Shown here in pieces: positions 62,757 through 64,000 of a stretch of DNA of 64,000 bases (within the stretch, counting starts at the first letter, position 1; every line of letters begins with the position of its first letter). The stretch is taken from positions 62,001-126,000 of the forward strand of contig JAKSDA010000065.1 in NCBI GenBank assembly GCA_022360315.1. The letters run 5' to 3'. A program made the translations under genes and the position numbers. Origin of the DNA: Pseudomonadota bacterium. Lineage in GTDB: Bacteria; Myxococcota_A; Polyangia; Haliangiales; Haliangiaceae. The notes beneath the pieces were generated by a model, which did no database searches, was not told the DNA's origin, and saw nothing but the letters and a program-made list of their open reading frames with translations.

Positions 62757-64000
62757 CTAATACCTCGCGGTAGCTCCCCCATAAAATGTCCGTGGCTGGA
62801 TCTGTAGATACATGGCATCGCCCTCATCGAGTAAGTTGCTCACACCAGCGAAGACAGTGAGCTGCCAGATATCTGTGGCCATGCGAGCATCCAGTGTGAT
62901 GTACGGATCGGTAGTGATCTCAGTATCGCCTTCCTCGCCACCTTCGAAGAACTTCCGCCCACTCACGATGCTGCCGCGCAGGGTGGCCAACACGCCAATG
63001 GGTTTGTAATCATAACCCAATTTGAACGTGCCGCGGTGTAGCGCACGGCCTTGAAGTGAGCGCCTCTGTTCGCGGTTGCGAGTATGGTTGAGTACGTAGC
63101 TGAGTTCGAGGAGCAAGCCGTCTATCGGTCCGATACGAGGTTTGGTACGCATCTGAATTTCCACCCCGCGGGTGAACGCAGACGCGACATTGGTGCGACT
63201 GTAGCGTACCCCGGAGCCGGGACATACCCTCTCACCATCGGGAGAGTCGACTTGTTCGATTTCGATCAAGTCGGTCATGTCGTTGTAGTACGCACTGACC
63301 GAGGCCCAAAGTCGCTGGTGAGCGCGCAGCTCGATGCCCAGGTTGATATTTTGCGATGTCTCTGGATCGAGCTCGGGGTTGCCGTCGATGACGTATCCTG
63401 CGACGGTATTCTGGAAACACAGATAGAGTTCTTTGAAATCAGGGGCGCGGTATCCCCAACCATAACTGCCGCGTACCACGATACGCTCGGTCGCGTCCCA
63501 GCGCAGCGCCAGTTTGGGGGTTGGGTGAAATCCAAACTGACTATCGACGTCGAATCGAATGCCGGGCGCCGCCACGATGGTGGGGGTCGATGTGATCGTC
63601 CACTCGTCCTGGACGAACCCGGCGAAACGATAGCGGTCGGCTTCAGGCTCTCCAGTCGCGCTATCGCGGATGCGCGGCGTTTTAATGTGCTCGAACAGGC
63701 CATCGATCCCGGTGGTAAAAAAATGGTGTTCGCCGAGCGAGCCATCGAATTGTACTGTCGTCTCGACGAGACGCTCGTTGGTCTCTTCGTAGGTATCCTC
63801 CATCTCGTCCGTGGAGTCTCGCAGGTCGTAGGCGAACTGATCCCGGTAGATGGCCAGCCGTGCCGCGGCACTGAGGCGTCTGGATCGAGCTGGTCGCCAC
63901 TCGGCGCGCACAGACCCGTTGGCTTGCTCGACTCGGTTGAGGCGGTCGTAGACCGCTGGTGGGCTGGCATCGATACCGTGCAGATCAGAGCGCAAATAGT
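62757..64000 (-). CDS. TonB-dependent outer membrane receptor, C-terminal part (5' end outside window)
   Basis: The frame is open to the last base of the window, so about 414 C-terminal residues are visible; the plug domain and signal are outside. It has repeated amphipathic beta-strands of a 22-strand barrel: VQDEWTITSTPTIVAAPGIRFD, ALRWDATERIVVRGSYGWGYRAPDFKELYLCF (the canonical barrel block) and NINLGIELRAHQRLWASVSAYYND. It ends in an aromatic residue (ARY), as outer-membrane proteins require for assembly. With the HmuY-like gene downstream it is likely a haem or iron-complex receptor, although specificity cannot be set without the N-terminus. Confidence 0.92.
   Translation of the reverse strand, partial: YLRSDLHGIDASPPAVYDRLNRVEQANGSVRAEWRPARSRRLSAAARLAIYRDQFAYDLRDSTDEMEDTYEETNERLVETTVQFDGSLGEHHFFTTGIDGLFEHIKTPRIRDSATGEPEADRYRFAGFVQDEWTITSTPTIVAAPGIRFDVDSQFGFHPTPKLALRWDATERIVVRGSYGWGYRAPDFKELYLCFQNTVAGYVIDGNPELDPETSQNINLGIELRAHQRLWASVSAYYNDMTDLIEIEQVDSPDGERVCPGSGVRYSRTNVASAFTRGVEIQMRTKPRIGPIDGLLLELSYVLNHTRNREQRRSLQGRALHRGTFKLGYDYKPIGVLATLRGSIVSGRKFFEGGEEGDTEITTDPYITLDARMATDIWQLTVFAGVSNLLDEGDAMYLQIQPRTFYGGATARY

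Overview
The window reads as chromosomal DNA of a high-GC Gram-negative bacterium with a large genome. A TonB-dependent receptor paired with an HmuY-like lipoprotein indicates an outer membrane. Several secreted lipoproteins, an FtsEX/EnvC-type division module, a PEGA protein, a kelch lipoprotein, an EPTP-repeat lipoprotein and a TPR protein of about 3,800 residues suggest a Myxococcota (former Deltaproteobacteria) lineage. That placement is inference from gene content; no rRNA or other phylogenetic marker is present. No tRNA, CRISPR array, integrase or insertion sequence was found.

Layout. 1-7 kb: the 3' end of an acidic single-pass PEGA protein, then a five-gene branched-chain amino acid/amide ABC importer (binding protein, LivH, LivM, LivG, LivF). 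7-10.9 kb: an EPTP-repeat lipoprotein and an orphan haem-oxygenase-like diiron oxidase on the minus strand, then a 1.2 kb gene-poor stretch holding a hairpin-rich repeat. 10.9-17 kb: gltBD, glutamate synthase. 17-21.6 kb: four minus-strand genes in the order LuxI/FeeM-like acyltransferase, CapA-like metallophosphatase, diiron oxidase, PM20D1-like M20 peptidase. I read these as a candidate N-acyl amino acid pathway. 21.6-25.7 kb: a decayed S8 protease, a polytopic membrane protein, a degenerate MBL-fold protein and an asparaginase-ankyrin fusion.

25.7-31.4 kb: a Septu-like HNH/ATPase defence pair, an amidohydrolase and SDR pair, and a FabH-like ketoacyl synthase. 31.6-34.7 kb: an FtsE-like ATPase with substituted catalytic residues, an extra 67-residue basic protein, FtsX and a non-catalytic EnvC-like factor. 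35.4-39 kb: a QueC/QatC-like protein that has lost its PP-loop, a P460-like c-type cytochrome lipoprotein and an ECF-type sigma factor. 39-46.7 kb: polysaccharide deacetylase, ATP-grasp and PHP genes with 4-base overlaps, followed closely by an M13-family protein whose two catalytic acids are amidated. Separately, an NSS symporter is translationally coupled to a small membrane protein.

47-64 kb: an unknown ORF, a 20-bp tandem repeat, the giant TPR gene (11.5 kb), then a minus-strand haem-uptake-like set: TonB receptor (cut by the window end), HmuY-like lipoprotein and kelch lipoprotein.

One theme recurs. At least four genes encode members of enzyme families with key catalytic residues replaced (FtsE-like, QueC-like, M13, MBL-fold). 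The most novel-looking candidates are the acyltransferase/PM20D1-like cluster, the modified FtsEX operon, and a family of dispersed hairpin repeats.
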